NCBI GenBank assembly: GCA_017553965.1
Contig: JAFZJK010000056.1
Coordinates: 1-26,189, forward strand
Direction: 5' to 3'
Length of the DNA: 26,189 nucleotides
From: Lachnospiraceae bacterium
Lineage (GTDB): Bacteria; Bacillota_A; Clostridia; Lachnospirales; Lachnospiraceae
The position numbers were made by a program, and so were the translations under genes. This document shows positions 16,012 through 23,666 of the stretch, one piece after another. The notes beneath the pieces are model-generated. The model had not been told where the DNA came from, made no database searches, and saw only the letters and a program-made list of their open reading frames with translations. The number at the start of each line of letters is the position of its first letter. The stretch's first letter is position 1.

Positions 16012-18072
16012 TTAACCTTTTTTGCTTTTTGCGATCATGTAAATACCGTAACCTGTAAGAACAGAACCGAATGCGATAAGTATTATGGCGATTATTACAC
16101 CCGATGTTTTGTTGTTAGGCTCTGAACTTGATTTACCGGGCTTTACAACAGAAGTATCAGTGGGAACGGTGGTATTTGTACTATCATCTGACTCGGTATT
16201 GCTGTCAGAAGGTACATCCGTTATATCGTCGGGCTCATCAACTGTAGGAGCTTCTATAACAGGAGCAGGCTCTTCACCGTCTTTAGTAAAGATAACTGAT
16301 ACATCGTCAATATACATATCTGAATTTCCGTTTGTCTCGAAATAGATATATGCCGATGAGAGCTTTTCGGGTACGTCAAAGTTTATAGATACCGGAGTCC
16401 AGTCACCTGTACTCTTTACGGTTTTTAATGCTGTATCCTCACCTGTACTTAAGCCTACGGTGATCTCTGTATCTTCGGTCTTAACATATGATGTAAAGGT
16501 TACGTTTTTACCTGAAAACTTTGATATATCAAGCATACAGGTCGCATCCTGTTCAGCTCTTTCGCAAAGAAGTGAGTATCCAACCTTCTGGTCGGGAGTG
16601 TGATTGATCAATGCCATAAGACGAAGGCTTGGCATGTGACCGGTTCCACGTTTGTAAAATCCTGCCGAATCTGCTGTATAAGTGGTTTTAACTCCCATGT
16701 CGTCCACGTAGGGTTCGAAGTCAACATCTATATCTTTGAGTTCAGTAAGTGTTTCAGCAAGTGTTAAACTGAATTCTTCGCCTTTACCTGCCATAAGTAC
16801 GCCATAGTATGCAGGCTTACGTGTTAAGTTGTAAGTAAAGAGAAGAGGATATCCGTCGGAGATCCATGAGCAGTCATCGGTAAGACCCCAGATGGTAACC
16901 GATGTAAGGTTTACACCGTCCTTAACTGCTTCAACCATTGCCTTAAAAAGGTCATAATAGAATAATGCCTGATAGTACCACTGGTTATCACCGCGGTGTG
17001 TACATTTAACGTCAAGCTCTGTTACCTGGACTTCATCCACGATTGCATCGTACTGACGCATTGCATTGATGTATTGTTCTACGTTATTGTTATCACTTAA
17101 GTGACCCTGCATACCTATACCGTCGATAAGACCGTCACCGGCTATGGTACCGTCTCCGCCGGCTTTAATGACTGAAGATTTGATCATCTGTTGATTTTTG
17201 TTCCAGTCTCTTTTGGTAAGGAAGTCTGTTACGACACTTACTCTGGCGGGGAACCATTCGTTGTAATCGTTATAGTAAAGCTTGGGAAGGATGGAAGAGA
17301 GGTCACCGTTGGGATCGAGACCGTAATCTGCCGCATATTCCTTGGAATACTTAACCTCAGCTTCTCTTGCAAACAGGAATGCGTAGTAAAGAAACTCGGG
17401 TCCGATGATCCTGTACCACCAGCTTCTTCTTAAGCCGTCATCTTTTCCTTCGTCAACAGCTTCGTTAACTACGTCAATTGCGTAGATCGTATCAGCGTAA
17501 CCGTTGGCATAAACATATTCCAAAGCTCCGTATATGTAGCTGCGCATTCTTTCTATCAGAACATCGCGTTCAACTATGCATTCGGGATCAAGCTCTGCAT
17601 TTTCGTTTGTGGTTGCAACACCATTTACTGTAGCTTTAAAATCCTTTGCAAAGAAATTGATATTAACCTGAGAATGCCATAAGAGTACGTGGAAACGCAT
17701 TGCAATGCCGTTTTCCTCTGCGTAGTCAAGCATTTCTTTTCCTGCGGGATTGATCTTGAATAAAGTTTCTGAAGTTTTATTAAAGTTATATGCGGGTTTT
17801 AATTCGTTACCGCTTGTGATGCTGTTAAATACCTGAGCTATAAGAGCTTCTTTTTCGGGAGTACCGATCTCAAGCTTGGGATTATGAAAGTTATTGACTG
17901 ATTCGCAGGCGGCGCCTACTTTGAAATAATCCTTATATACCTCTGCCAGGCTTTCGTATTCCGATGTGTCCACATAAGTGGCAGCGAATGCTGTAAGCCC
18001 CGGTACGGCCAAAGAGATGATAAGTGTAAGAGCTAGCAAAAAGGACACTGCTCTTATGGTACGTTTTTTCAT
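16012..18072 (-). CDS. GH10 endo-1,4-beta-xylanase with CBM-like domain and C-terminal membrane anchor
   Basis: Cuts internal beta-1,4 bonds of xylan with retention. The 686-aa protein has a signal peptide (about 1-31, ending AFA-AT). The GH10 barrel follows (about 38-430), with acid/base E204 in VVNEAV, nucleophile E352 in TELDVK, and the conserved LLWHSQV and WGLTDDCSW segments. A beta-sandwich carbohydrate-binding-like domain (about 468-596, ending YIDDVSVIF, as in CBM4/9/22 types) comes next. After it is an acidic Asp/Ser/Thr/Pro wall-spanning linker (about 600-656), one membrane helix (about 658-680) and a short KSKKG tail. No LPXTG motif is present, so it is held by the membrane rather than by sortase. 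GGAGG precedes ATG 18072. The upstream region to 18289 is shared with the divergent PH-domain gene. Confidence 0.95.
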   Translation of the reverse strand: MKKRTIRAVSFLLALTLIISLAVPGLTAFAATYVDTSEYESLAEVYKDYFKVGAACESVNNFHNPKLEIGTPEKEALIAQVFNSITSGNELKPAYNFNKTSETLFKINPAGKEMLDYAEENGIAMRFHVLLWHSQVNINFFAKDFKATVNGVATTNENAELDPECIVERDVLIERMRSYIYGALEYVYANGYADTIYAIDVVNEAVDEGKDDGLRRSWWYRIIGPEFLYYAFLFAREAEVKYSKEYAADYGLDPNGDLSSILPKLYYNDYNEWFPARVSVVTDFLTKRDWNKNQQMIKSSVIKAGGDGTIAGDGLIDGIGMQGHLSDNNNVEQYINAMRQYDAIVDEVQVTELDVKCTHRGDNQWYYQALFYYDLFKAMVEAVKDGVNLTSVTIWGLTDDCSWISDGYPLLFTYNLTRKPAYYGVLMAGKGEEFSLTLAETLTELKDIDVDFEPYVDDMGVKTTYTADSAGFYKRGTGHMPSLRLMALINHTPDQKVGYSLLCERAEQDATCMLDISKFSGKNVTFTSYVKTEDTEITVGLSTGEDTALKTVKSTGDWTPVSINFDVPEKLSSAYIYFETNGNSDMYIDDVSVIFTKDGEEPAPVIEAPTVDEPDDITDVPSDSNTESDDSTNTTVPTDTSVVKPGKSSSEPNNKTSGVIIAIILIAFGSVLTGYGIYMIAKSKKG

Positions 18073-18132
18073 TGTAAACCTCCAAATGATAGTTCTTTTT
18101 GCATCATAACATCCGTCATGACACTTGCCCGT

Positions 18133-18141
18133 ATTTTACCA
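18133..18141 (-). promoter_or_regulatory. Possible extended -10 promoter element of the xylanase gene
   Basis: On the minus strand TGGTAAAAT (TG-n-TAAAAT) lies about 60 bp before the xylanase ATG within TTTTTGGTAAAAT. There is no good -35 box. The same 13-mer occurs about 55 bp before the araC-type gene start. Confidence 0.35.
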
Positions 18142-18190
18142 AAAAAAGAGAGAAAATAAAAGTCATATATTGTTAAAAAGTCATGCATAG

Positions 18191-18210
18191 TTGCTTATAA
18201 TTTGCTTATA
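18191..18210. repeat. Direct repeat TTGCTTATA in the xylanase/PH-protein divergent region
   Basis: TTGCTTATA occurs at 18191-18199 and 18202-18210, an 11-bp period (one helical turn), just upstream of the -35 box at 18217. Spacing like this suits a pair of contacts by one regulator, but no protein is known to bind here. Confidence 0.4.
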
Positions 18211-18216
18211 TTTTCC

Positions 18217-18245
18217 TTGACTGTATATAAAAATTTCATTATAAT
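18217..18245 (+). promoter_or_regulatory. Sigma-A-type promoter for the PH-domain gene
   Basis: TTGACT (18217-18222), a 17-bp spacer and a perfect TATAAT (18240-18245). The 5' leader contains a small palindrome, ATAAGAG-AATAAA-CTCTTAT (18251-18270), before GGAGGTG at 18279-18285. Confidence 0.78.
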
Positions 18246-18289
18246 CAACGATAAGAGAATAAACTCTTATTATACTTCGGAGGTGCGGT

Positions 18290-18904
18290 ATGAGCAGCGG
18301 AAAGGTGATTTTTGCGAATATAATCGGATTGTTGTTAAAAGTCGGATTTTGTGTATTCCTTTTTTTGACACTTGACGATCATGTATGGATCAAGGTTGTA
18401 GCTATTATTCTTTGTGTTCTTTTACTTGTTAAGGATGTATATATAAGTGCCCTTATCAATTCTGAGACCATCAGTGCTAATTCAAAGTATAAATGGCATG
18501 ACAGAAAAAGAATAGCATTATTCGGACTTCCCTGGACTTTCACAAGATATTGTCTTACAAATGAGAAGCTGGTTATGATAAAAGGCTTATTTAATACCAG
18601 AGAGGATGAGGTTAAGCTTTACCGTGTTACAGACTTTGCTCTTACCAGAAAGTTCTGGCAGAAGCTTTTCGGACTCGGTACATTGGAGGTTAAGTCTTCC
18701 GATAAGACCTGCCCTTCACTTCCTCTTATAAATATTAAAAAGTCAAATGCAGTAAAAGAGCTTATCTCAAAGCTTGTTGAGGATGAGCGTGACAGAAAGA
18801 GAGTTACCGGACGTGAGATCATCAATAATCACGATCATGATTGTGACGGAATGGACGATTATGATAACGATAATGATATTGACAACAGCGGTGAGATTTT
18901 CTGA
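18290..18904 (+). CDS. Bacterial PH-domain (bPH2/DUF304-like) membrane protein with Asp-rich tail
   Basis: A 204-aa protein of unknown role. Two hydrophobic segments (about 5-28 and 32-53) anchor it. A PH-like beta domain (about 75-165) follows, with the pattern YCLTNEKLVMIKGLFNTREDEVKLYRVTDF typical of YdbS/YdbT-type proteins (PF03703), then FGLGTLEVKSSD. A basic helix (ERDRKRVTGREI) leads into a tail of about 25 residues, HDHDCDGMDDYDNDNDID, whose spaced aspartates resemble the D-x-D-x-D-G calcium loops of thrombospondin type-3 or EF-hand-like motifs. GGAGGTG precedes ATG 18290. The next gene starts 21 nt downstream. Calcium or metal binding by the tail is inference only. Confidence 0.8.
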   Translation: MSSGKVIFANIIGLLLKVGFCVFLFLTLDDHVWIKVVAIILCVLLLVKDVYISALINSETISANSKYKWHDRKRIALFGLPWTFTRYCLTNEKLVMIKGLFNTREDEVKLYRVTDFALTRKFWQKLFGLGTLEVKSSDKTCPSLPLINIKKSNAVKELISKLVEDERDRKRVTGREIINNHDHDCDGMDDYDNDNDIDNSGEIF

Positions 18905-18925
18905 TAGGAACGGAGGGCAACTATC

Positions 18926-19147
18926 ATGCAGGTAATGTTAAATGAAGAAGAGCAAAAGAGACAAGAAGAGATAGAGGCTTACGAGCAGGAAAAAGAAGCA
19001 GAAATGGCTCAAAAGGCTATTAATGACAAGGCTAAAAGAAAGAAGGCCGATAAGTATTTCAGACTGATCGTATTCGGTTTGATCTTCTTAACACTGGCTG
19101 CGGTTGCTATTAACTGGCTGGTTAATTCAAACGGTCTGGCATATTAA
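18926..19147 (+). CDS. Small coiled-coil membrane protein (73 aa)
   Basis: I do not recognise it. Residues 1-44 are almost entirely Glu/Lys/Gln/Ala and would form a charged helix or coiled coil. Residues about 46-67 (LIVFGLIFLTLAAVAINWLV) are one membrane segment, and only a few residues follow. By the positive-inside rule (KAKRKKADK before the helix) the coiled coil faces the cytoplasm. GGAGGG at 18912-18917 is well placed for ATG 18926. It lies 21 nt after the PH-domain gene and before a terminator, so the two are probably co-expressed and may work together at the membrane. Confidence 0.78.
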   Translation: MQVMLNEEEQKRQEEIEAYEQEKEAEMAQKAINDKAKRKKADKYFRLIVFGLIFLTLAAVAINWLVNSNGLAY

Positions 19148-19159
19148 TAATATAAGATC

Positions 19160-19190
19160 AGAGCTATCCATACGGATGGCTCTTTTTTTA
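19160..19190 (+). terminator. Rho-independent terminator after the PH/coiled-coil pair
   Basis: AGAGCTATCC (19160-19169), loop ATAC, GGATGGCTCT (19174-19183) with one G-U pair, then TTTTTTTA. Confidence 0.9.
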
Positions 19191-19315
19191 TGGCAAAATT
19201 AGTATAAATATGAGCAAAAAAACAGATGAATTATAAAAAAATATATTATAAAATAAACGCATAGGGGTAGTAAAAGGTTTTAGTAACCTAAATACAAAGA
19301 TTTGGAGGTATTATA

Positions 19316-20833
19316 ATGTTAAGAGTAGCAAAAACAGAGAACGGTATGGTAAGAGGTCTGCCCGCAGCAGATCCCAGAATAACTTCTTTTAAGGGTATCC
19401 CTTTCGCAGCACCGCCCGTAGGTGAGAACAGATGGAGAGCACCTCAGCCCGCGGCTGACTGGGAAGGCGTAAGAGACTGTTTTGAGTTCGCACCCATTTC
19501 AGTACAGGACCAGCCTGCAGTTGGTACCGATATTTACTGCAGAGAGTGGCATGTGGATCCCGATATCCCCATGGGTGAGGATTGTTTGTATCTTAATATC
19601 TGGACACCCGCTAAGAAGACCGATGAGAAGCTTCCCGTATTTGTATGGTACTTCGGTGGCGGCTTCCAGTGGGGCTATACTGCCGAGATGGAATTTGACG
19701 GTGAGAGAATGGCAAGACGTGGTATCGTAGTGGTATCCGTTAACTATAGACTTGGTGCACTCGGTTTCCTTGTACATCCCGAGATTACAAAAAACCAGCC
19801 TGAGAACCCCGCTAACTTTGGTCACCTTGACCAGCAGGCAGGCCTTCGCTGGGTACATAGAAATATAGCTGCATTCGGCGGTGATCCTGATAACATTACC
19901 ATTTCGGGTCAGTCTGCAGGCGGTGGAAGTACACTGGCTCAGATCACATGTGACCAGAACAAGGGTCTTATCAAAAACGCTGTCATCATGAGCGGTATGA
20001 TCAAGAATCCTTATATGAATAATCCTTTCTTTAAGCAGCTCACACTTGAGGAAGCTGGAAAGTTCGGCGAGGAGCTCTTTGAGATGCTCGGTGTTAAGAC
20101 ATTGGAGGAAGCAAGAAAGCTGGATGCATTCTTTATCCGTGATACTTATGCAGAGTTCAGAAACAAGAAAGGATTCATGTTTGCTACGGTACAGGATAAT
20201 GTATTCTGCGACGGCGATACATATGCTAAGCTTGCAAGCGGCAAGGGTAATGATGTAAATATCATGGCAGGTAACACTGTTGATGAATTCCCGGCTGCTA
20301 TATTTGCTGATTCCGAGGCTGATTTTGAAGCTAAGGCTAAGCAGATATTCGGAGCTGATGCGGATAAATTCCTTGCAATCCCTGAGGCACATGAGAAGAA
20401 GGGTGACAAGATGTATGCATCCGTTCAGGGTATCGAATGTGCTGTTAAGAATGTATTTAATAAACTTTCTGCATTGGATACAGGTAGAAATTATTACTAT
20501 TACAGATTTAATCCCGATATCCCCGGATGGGATAACCCCGGTTCATTCCATTCGGTAGACTTATGGTTCTGGTTTGAGACACTGGCTAAGTGCTGGAGAC
20601 CTTTTGTCGGAAGACATTACGACCTTGCACGTCAGATGTGTAATTATATCACCAACTTTGTTAAGACCGGTAATCCTAACGGCAAAGATGCTGACGGCGC
20701 CGATATGCCTTACTGGACAAATTATACCGACAAGGTACACGGCGAGATGAATTTCATCAAGCAGGGAAGCATACCCACAAACGGAAATACTGAATTTGTT
20801 GATTTTATTGCAGACTATATCGGTAAGAACTAA
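19316..20833 (+). CDS. Type-B carboxylesterase
   Basis: An alpha/beta-hydrolase of the carboxylesterase/para-nitrobenzyl esterase family (505 aa). Family motifs are all present: FKGIPFAAPP, EDCLYLNIW, the oxyanion GGGF (114-117), NYRLGALGF, GQSAGG with nucleophile S200, TVDEF with the acid residue (323-324), and FHSVDLWF with H412. No signal peptide, so it acts in the cytoplasm. Next to a GH43 glycosidase and a xylanase, a role on ester side groups of xylo-oligosaccharides (acetyl or hydroxycinnamoyl) is plausible but not shown by sequence. GGAGG lies 7-8 nt before ATG 19316. The leader has a small inverted repeat, AGGTT-n5-AACCT (19275-19289), and an A/T-rich region without a clear -35 box. 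It is followed by the GH43 gene, with no terminator seen between them. Confidence 0.92.
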   Translation: MLRVAKTENGMVRGLPAADPRITSFKGIPFAAPPVGENRWRAPQPAADWEGVRDCFEFAPISVQDQPAVGTDIYCREWHVDPDIPMGEDCLYLNIWTPAKKTDEKLPVFVWYFGGGFQWGYTAEMEFDGERMARRGIVVVSVNYRLGALGFLVHPEITKNQPENPANFGHLDQQAGLRWVHRNIAAFGGDPDNITISGQSAGGGSTLAQITCDQNKGLIKNAVIMSGMIKNPYMNNPFFKQLTLEEAGKFGEELFEMLGVKTLEEARKLDAFFIRDTYAEFRNKKGFMFATVQDNVFCDGDTYAKLASGKGNDVNIMAGNTVDEFPAAIFADSEADFEAKAKQIFGADADKFLAIPEAHEKKGDKMYASVQGIECAVKNVFNKLSALDTGRNYYYYRFNPDIPGWDNPGSFHSVDLWFWFETLAKCWRPFVGRHYDLARQMCNYITNFVKTGNPNGKDADGADMPYWTNYTDKVHGEMNFIKQGSIPTNGNTEFVDFIADYIGKN

Positions 20834-20850
20834 AGAACCGGTCATTTAAG

Positions 20851-20887
20851 AGGAGGATAAGCCGCCTGTAAGTTGCTTACGGGCGGC
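20851..20887 (+). promoter_or_regulatory. Shine-Dalgarno followed by a hairpin before the GH43 start codon
   Basis: AGGAGG (20851-20856) lies 40 nt from ATG 20897, too far for normal initiation. Between them GCCGCCTGTAAG (20861-20872) pairs fully with CTTACGGGCGGC (20876-20887, one G-U pair) around a TTG loop. With the hairpin folded, only 13 nt remain between the Shine-Dalgarno and the ATG. No U tract follows, so it is not a terminator. Confidence 0.7.
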
Positions 20888-20896
20888 GATACTGTT

Positions 20897-22396
20897 ATGA
20901 AACCTATAATCGGAGTGGATTGTCCGGACAATGATGTAATAAGAGTAAATGATGTATATTATATGGTCAGTACTTCTATGTACTTTTGTCCGGGATGCGA
21001 GATAATGAGGTCAAAGGATCTTATACACTGGGAGCATGCTTCGTTTGTATATGATACTCTTGACGGCACTGATGCCCAGAGGCTTGTCGGTAAAGAGAAT
21101 GTTTACGGTAAGGGTATGTGGGCCGCCAGCTTCAGGTTTCATAACGGGACTTTTTATATAGCATTCGTATGCAATGATACACATAAGACCTATCTGTATA
21201 GATCAGAGTCGATCAATGGGCCTTGGAGAAAATCATATATAGATGGATTTTTCCATGATTGTTCACTTTTGTTTGATGATGATAAGGTATATATTGCTTA
21301 CGGAAACAGGGACGTTTATATAACCGAACTTAACAGTGACCTTACCGGACCGAAGGAAGGCGGGCTTCACAGGCTGGCCGTTTCGGATTCGAGAAAGACA
21401 CCTCTCGGTTATGAAGGAACGCATTTTTATAAGATAAACGGTAAGTATTATCTTTTCTTTATACATTCACTCGAAAACAGATGGTTCAGAGCAGAAAGCT
21501 GCTTTGTATCGGACAGTGTGGACGGAGAGTTTACGGGAAAGGATGTATTTGTTGATGATGCCGGATGGTTCTGTTCCGGTATAGCACAGGGAGCTATAGT
21601 GGATACCCCCGACGGGAAATGGTATGCAATGCTGTTTCAGGATAGGGGAGCCTCGGGCCGTATCCCTTATATAGTTCCGGTCACATGGGAGAATGATTTC
21701 CCTGTGTTCGGTAATGACGGTAAGCTTCCTGAGAGCTTTGAACTTCCGGAAGAAGACAAGGAGAGCTACAAGTCGTTGGTTGGAAGTGATGACTTCATGA
21801 AGATATATAGTGAAGATTCATGCTTCGGATTTAAGAATATCTGGCAGTTTAATCATGAGCCCAACCTGCTTCTTATTAATAGGAACACTAAATCGGGCAT
21901 TTTCTCGATCACGACAGATAAGATATGCACTTCACTTACCGAGGCGCAAAATGTATTAACACAGCGAATGCACGAGATGTGCTGCGAGGCGGAGATCACC
22001 GTTCTCGGGGGGGAGCTTTCTAAGGGTGACTTTGCCGGACTCGCTGTTATGCAGTATCTGTACGGTTTTATAGGCTTAACGGATAACGGAGCGGGCTATG
22101 AGATCGTATATATGGAAAGAGAAGAGGAAGGACATAAGGATATCATTAAGAAAATTGATATAACTCCTTCACCTGTGGTTAGGTTTAAGATCAGAGCTGA
22201 TTTTTCTGACAGAAAGGATGAAGCAAATTTCTTCTATGACTGCGGTCTGGGATGGAAGCAGATACCTTGCACTAAGAAGATGAGATTCAGACTTGAACAT
22301 TTTACAGGTAACAGATTCGGTCTGGCCATGTTCTCAACAGAAACAAAAGGAGGCACAGCCTCCTTTGGAAATTTCATTTATAGGTATACGGAATAA
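20897..22396 (+). CDS. Glycoside hydrolase family 43, probable beta-xylosidase/arabinofuranosidase
   Basis: A five-bladed beta-propeller glycosidase with a C-terminal beta-sandwich, 499 aa from this start. The opening PIIGVDCPDNDVIRVNDVYYM carries the catalytic-base Asp region. FHDCSLLFDDDKVYIAYG has the pKa-modulating Asp, and YEGTHFYKINGKYYL the likely general-acid Glu. The second half (about 295-499) fits the XynB-type C-terminal domain. There is no signal peptide, so it acts on imported oligosaccharides. ATG 20897 is chosen because homology-like sequence starts there; an in-frame TTG at 20873 sits in the hairpin loop and has no usable Shine-Dalgarno. It is downstream of the carboxylesterase and converges on the araC-type gene with a single base between the stop codons. 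Subfamily and sugar specificity cannot be fixed. Confidence 0.88.
   Translation: MKPIIGVDCPDNDVIRVNDVYYMVSTSMYFCPGCEIMRSKDLIHWEHASFVYDTLDGTDAQRLVGKENVYGKGMWAASFRFHNGTFYIAFVCNDTHKTYLYRSESINGPWRKSYIDGFFHDCSLLFDDDKVYIAYGNRDVYITELNSDLTGPKEGGLHRLAVSDSRKTPLGYEGTHFYKINGKYYLFFIHSLENRWFRAESCFVSDSVDGEFTGKDVFVDDAGWFCSGIAQGAIVDTPDGKWYAMLFQDRGASGRIPYIVPVTWENDFPVFGNDGKLPESFELPEEDKESYKSLVGSDDFMKIYSEDSCFGFKNIWQFNHEPNLLLINRNTKSGIFSITTDKICTSLTEAQNVLTQRMHEMCCEAEITVLGGELSKGDFAGLAVMQYLYGFIGLTDNGAGYEIVYMEREEEGHKDIIKKIDITPSPVVRFKIRADFSDRKDEANFFYDCGLGWKQIPCTKKMRFRLEHFTGNRFGLAMFSTETKGGTASFGNFIYRYTE
22335..22366 (-). terminator. Terminator of the araC-type gene, inside the GH43 coding end
   Basis: Reading leftward, AAAGGAGGC, loop TGT, GCCTCCTTT (22346-22366) are followed by TGTTTCTG. 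It lies 32 bp past the araC-type stop codon, within the last codons of GH43. Confidence 0.6.
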
Positions 22397-22397
22397 T

Positions 22398-23366
22398 TTA
22401 GGTAACCTTCCTGCACATGACGCGGTATTCGCGTGGTGTGCAGTTTTTTTTGCGCTTAAATGTACGGTTGAAGGTTGAAATGCTGGAGAAGCCGGTGCGC
22501 AGAGCAACCTCTGTTACGGACAGGTCAGCCTCTGCAAGCATCTGTTCTGCGGCTTGAAGACGCTTGTATATCAAGTAATCATAGAAAGTGGTACCTGTGT
22601 ACTTTTTAAAGAGCCTTGAAAAATGGAACTTCGAAAAACCGCTGTGCTCAGCAACCATCTCTAATGTGAGGTCTTCGCAGAAGTACTCATTGATATAGTT
22701 AAGCACGCTGTTAAAACGGTGCAGGTATTCTTTCTTGGTAATAAGATTAAGGCCTGCAAAAGCATCGGTCTTTTTAAGATGATCCTGACCTAAAAGTACA
22801 AACATCTTATATATATCAGAATAGATAGAAAGCTCATAGAACTCAGCGGAAGAGAAATACTCGTCACGCATATGGGCTAAGAGACGATGTATCTCATCAT
22901 ATACCTGGGGATATGTGTCAGCAGTAATATGTATAAACTTGGTAAACAAAGGCTTGATACCGGTGAAACCGGACATGCTGACTATATTATCTACATCAAG
23001 CAGGTAGATAAATCGGCTGCCCTTATGAGGTGCCTCGATTTTATGTATCTCAAAAGGAGGTACGATAAGGATATCGCCTTCATTTATTTCATAACATTCA
23101 CTCTGACTGTATACTCTGTACCAGTTTTCTACCGGGACAATGATCTCTATGGCATTATGCCTATGAAAATCAAATGGTATGGGAAGGTTGTTATACCATA
23201 TCCTTATACCGGTGTCGCTTCTGAAGCTTATTTCCTCTACATTTTCCTTAACACTCCTGTATCCGGGAAAGTCGCTGTTTTTCTTGTAAAACCCGACAAC
23301 ATCCTCAGGCGTGGTAGCAAGCTGATATATCAGTGATTTATTGTTATTGATCGTATAAATACTCAT
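22398..23366 (-). CDS. AraC-family transcriptional regulator
   Basis: A 322-aa protein. The N-terminal part (about 45-140) is a cupin-like sensor domain (FHRHNAIEIIVPVENWYRV, then EINEGDILIVPPFEIHKI). The C-terminal 100 residues form the double helix-turn-helix: first helix pair LTLEMVAEHSGFSKFHFSRLFKKYTGTTF, second VTEVALRTGFSSISTFNRTFKRKKNCTPREYR, both textbook AraC. AAAGGAGTG precedes ATG 23366. Its place beside GH43, carboxylesterase and GH10 genes suggests a sugar-responsive activator of this locus; targets are not shown. Codons for the conserved TPREYR end double as the arm of the GH43 terminator. Confidence 0.93.
   Translation of the reverse strand: MSIYTINNNKSLIYQLATTPEDVVGFYKKNSDFPGYRSVKENVEEISFRSDTGIRIWYNNLPIPFDFHRHNAIEIIVPVENWYRVYSQSECYEINEGDILIVPPFEIHKIEAPHKGSRFIYLLDVDNIVSMSGFTGIKPLFTKFIHITADTYPQVYDEIHRLLAHMRDEYFSSAEFYELSIYSDIYKMFVLLGQDHLKKTDAFAGLNLITKKEYLHRFNSVLNYINEYFCEDLTLEMVAEHSGFSKFHFSRLFKKYTGTTFYDYLIYKRLQAAEQMLAEADLSVTEVALRTGFSSISTFNRTFKRKKNCTPREYRVMCRKVT
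22411..22451 (+). terminator. Terminator of the GH43 transcript, inside the araC-type coding end
   Basis: CTGCACATGACGCG (22411-22424) pairs with CGCGTGGTGTGCAG (22430-22443) with one mismatch and one G-U pair, a GTATT loop, then eight Ts (22444-22451). It starts 14 bases after the GH43 stop. Confidence 0.9.
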
Positions 23367-23666
23367 TTATTGCTCACTCCTTTCACCGAATCAGTTATTT
23401 TCTAAAGGTTATATTATCACATTTTACCAAAAACGTAAAGGAATTTTTAACTATTTTGACGTATATTTATATAAAATAACCGAATAATACATTTTGAGGC
23501 AATAAAATACATGGCAATAATTGTGAAAAAAGATGAACAAGTATAACACTTTTTTCATAGTTCAAACACAATTGCTACACAATTAAGAGCTAATATTTGA
23601 ACATGATGAAAAACACATAAAAAACATTCATTCACATACATAAAATAGATTTCGGAGGACAAAGAC
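23367..23666. other. Divergent intergenic region between araC-type and htrA-like genes
   Basis: This 300-bp A/T-rich region has no gene. On the minus strand TTTTTGGTAAAAT (23421-23433, complement written) gives a possible extended -10 TGGTAAAAT about 55 bp before the araC-type ATG. Nearer to htrA, ACACAATT occurs twice with an 11-bp period (23566-23573 and 23577-23584), with an inverted partial copy AATTGTG near 23518. No confident -35/-10 pair for htrA was found; GGAGG lies before ATG 23667. Confidence 0.5.
23421..23429 (-). promoter_or_regulatory. Possible extended -10 element of the araC-type gene
   Basis: On the minus strand TGGTAAAAT lies 55 bp before the start codon. It is the same TTTTTGGTAAAAT 13-mer as upstream of the xylanase gene. 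No matching -35 box was found. Confidence 0.35.

Noticed and set aside
19499..20392. Minus-strand open frame of 297 codons
   Set aside because: Antisense to the carboxylesterase, which has all catalytic motifs; no start signal and no recognisable domain.
20873..20896. TTG start extending the GH43 protein
   Set aside because: It is the loop of a hairpin, and the nearest Shine-Dalgarno is 16 nt away; the residues it adds do not resemble the family N-terminus.
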